From the NCBI GenBank assembly GCA_017651245.1, contig JAGCDQ010000005.1, positions 41,380-105,379 of the forward strand: a stretch of DNA of 64,000 nt, in the 5' to 3' direction. Of this stretch, positions 62,868-64,000 are shown in pieces. The notes beneath the pieces are model-generated. The model made no database searches, had not been told where the DNA came from, and was given only the letters and a program-made list of their open reading frames with translations. This DNA comes from Bacteroidaceae bacterium. GTDB taxonomy: Bacteria > Bacteroidota > Bacteroidia > Bacteroidales > Bacteroidaceae. Position 1 is the stretch's first letter, and every line of letters begins with the position of its first letter. Made by a program: the position numbers and the translations under genes.

Positions 62868-63233
62868 ATGAATTATCTTATCAAAGTTGAAAATCTCAAG
62901 AATGGAGACGAAGCCATCATCAAGGCTTCTGCTCGCGCATGCGTGGAAACGCTCAGTCCTAAAATCAAGGTGGCACTCGACCTCCCCTATGTGGATCATG
63001 CATGCCATCGCTTTGTGGCACGAGGAGTGACCTATGTGGTGGAGGAGCACATGATTTCCGAACCTGAAATCATCTGGGAGAACGACAGGAATCCTGGTCG
63101 CTACCGTTGCAGCGACAGAATCTCCATCGAACGCGTCTTCACCACTCTGGGTTCCAGCATCAAGTACTACCAAGACACTGGCTTCATGGGAGAGTACAAC
63201 ATCCGCTGCACGTTCCTGCAACGAGTTGCCTGA
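62868..63233 (+). CDS. Small protein of unknown function
   Basis: From the ATG at 62868 the product has 121 residues (MNYLIKVENLKNGDEAIIKA, then RACVETLSPKIKVALDLPYV, ISIERVFTTLGSSIKYY). No signal peptide, no membrane segment; compact alpha/beta composition with three scattered cysteines. I do not recognise the family. It ends directly against the 3' end of the convergent phosphodiesterase gene. Confidence 0.65.
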   Translation: MNYLIKVENLKNGDEAIIKASARACVETLSPKIKVALDLPYVDHACHRFVARGVTYVVEEHMISEPEIIWENDRNPGRYRCSDRISIERVFTTLGSSIKYYQDTGFMGEYNIRCTFLQRVA

Positions 63234-63752
63234 CTAACGTAGTTGGGTGAAGAACGTGGGGGCATCATCCAGTTCTATCACCTCCAAGTCCTTAATTTCT
63301 TTGCCGTCAATCGTGAAACGCACCAATGTCCTGACCGGTTGGAAGCCCGACCTTCCAGCTGCGCCAGGATTGATGTGGAGCAGATGAAGATGGAAATCAT
63401 TCTCCACCTTCAGCAGATGGGAGTGTCCCGAGATGAAGAGTTGAGGCGGGTCTGCATAAATGGCTTTTCGGATACTGGCATCATACCTTCCCGGATAGCC
63501 ACCGATATGTTTCATCAATACATTCACCTCCTCACACTTCCATCTGTACACCTCTTGAAATCTCAAGCGCATGTCACAATTGTCAATGTTACCATACACT
63601 GCACGCAAGGGGGCAATTTTCTCCAGTTTGTCTGCCACCTCCATGCTGCCGATGTCACCAGCATGCCAAATTTCGTCACATTCCTTGAAGTATTTTTCGT
63701 AACGTTCATCCCACCACCCATGTGTGTCGGAAAGCAATCCAATTCTACGCAT
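63234..63752 (-). CDS. YfcE/MJ0936-type metallophosphoesterase
   Basis: The 172-residue protein has the metal motifs SDTHG (residues 8-12), HAGDIG, GNID in place of GNHD, and SGHSHLL. The GNID form is typical of the YfcE/MJ0936 phosphodiesterase branch, which hydrolyses phosphodiesters in vitro; the natural substrate is unknown. Confidence 0.9.
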   Translation of the reverse strand: MRRIGLLSDTHGWWDERYEKYFKECDEIWHAGDIGSMEVADKLEKIAPLRAVYGNIDNCDMRLRFQEVYRWKCEEVNVLMKHIGGYPGRYDASIRKAIYADPPQLFISGHSHLLKVENDFHLHLLHINPGAAGRSGFQPVRTLVRFTIDGKEIKDLEVIELDDAPTFFTQLR

Positions 63753-63910
63753 TCAAAATTTTTTTTTCTTAATTTTTTCTTTCCTCATCCCTCCCCTCAA
63801 GAGAGGAATCCCTGCCGCCTTATCCTTTGTTAATCAATAAGTTGGGAAAGGTTTAATTTCATATCCCTATATCTGTTATAGGAAAACCCCTACTGTTTGG
63901 GGATTTTCAG

Positions 63911-63942
63911 TTTGAAACCCATGGCAAAACACCGTAACTTTG
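63911..63942 (+). promoter_or_regulatory. Strong promoter for a gene beyond the right edge
   Basis: TTTG (63911-63914), a 20-bp spacer and TAACTTTG (63935-63942). The leader runs to the window end without a start codon in the visible ~50 nt. The rest of 63753-64000 shows no ORF. Confidence 0.75.
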
Positions 63943-64000
63943 CATCGTCATCCAAAAGGAACGACATCAACAACGAATTCAATAAAACAATAATTAATAA

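Overview
The window looks like a chromosomal segment of a Bacteroidota bacterium, most probably Prevotellaceae (Prevotella sensu lato). The evidence is a fused MurF-alanine racemase, an uppS-bamA-ompH-ompH-ompH-murI cell-envelope cluster, a PorZ-like type IX secretion (T9SS) protein with a C-terminal sorting domain, families largely confined to Bacteroidota (GSCFA, DUF4254, DUF4294, DUF5686, probable DUF6242), and many promoters of the Bacteroidota form TTTG-N19/20-TAnnTTTG in place of -35/-10 boxes. I see no phage, insertion sequence, CRISPR array or rRNA operon.

Layout. 1-5404: end of a secreted modular protein, prmC, porZ, a CotH-like secreted protein. 5409-8151: three family-2 glycosyltransferases. 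8249-13863 (minus): C10-like peptidase, murF-alr, GSCFA protein, a lipoprotein. 14017-24357: gpmI, a DUF5686 outer-membrane protein, two large secreted proteins and a 53-residue peptide gene. 24460-31000: rnr, then an epimerase/PAP2 pair, a radical SAM protein and a sirtuin. 30680-38663: lipoprotein, beta-barrel protein, then the envelope-assembly cluster. 38714-53280: tRNA-Pro(CGG), pckA, rnhA, a polyamine-type dehydrogenase, recA, mutS, a DUF4294/SpoU pair, argS, a low-complexity secreted protein, rnhB and a gluconate-5-dehydrogenase-like SDR. 53530-60502: a seven-gene plus-strand operon. 60534-62359: two glycosyltransferases on the minus strand. 62868-63752: a small unknown gene and a phosphodiesterase.

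The most coherent system is the operon at 53530-60502. It encodes PEP mutase, phosphonopyruvate decarboxylase, 2-aminoethylphosphonate (AEP) transaminase, a PntC-like cytidylyltransferase and a LicD-family transferase, behind a DUF4254 protein and a glycosyltransferase. Together these are enough to make AEP, activate it as CMP-AEP and attach it to a surface glycan or lipid.

The most puzzling signal is at the DNA level. Short word-like repeats recur between genes, often just after stop codons or just before start codons, and also lie in frame inside conserved housekeeping genes (prmC, argS, a SpoU methyltransferase, the GSCFA gene). One word, TTGCCGACGGCAAAG, is repeated at exact 22-bp spacing in prmC, so it is read in three different frames, and a related array with 21-22 bp spacing lies next to argS. 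A separate array of ACTTAAGT palindromes, also spaced 22-23 bp, lies at 22039-22113. These look like a nucleotide-level system unrelated to protein function. I know of no description of it, but I could not search.
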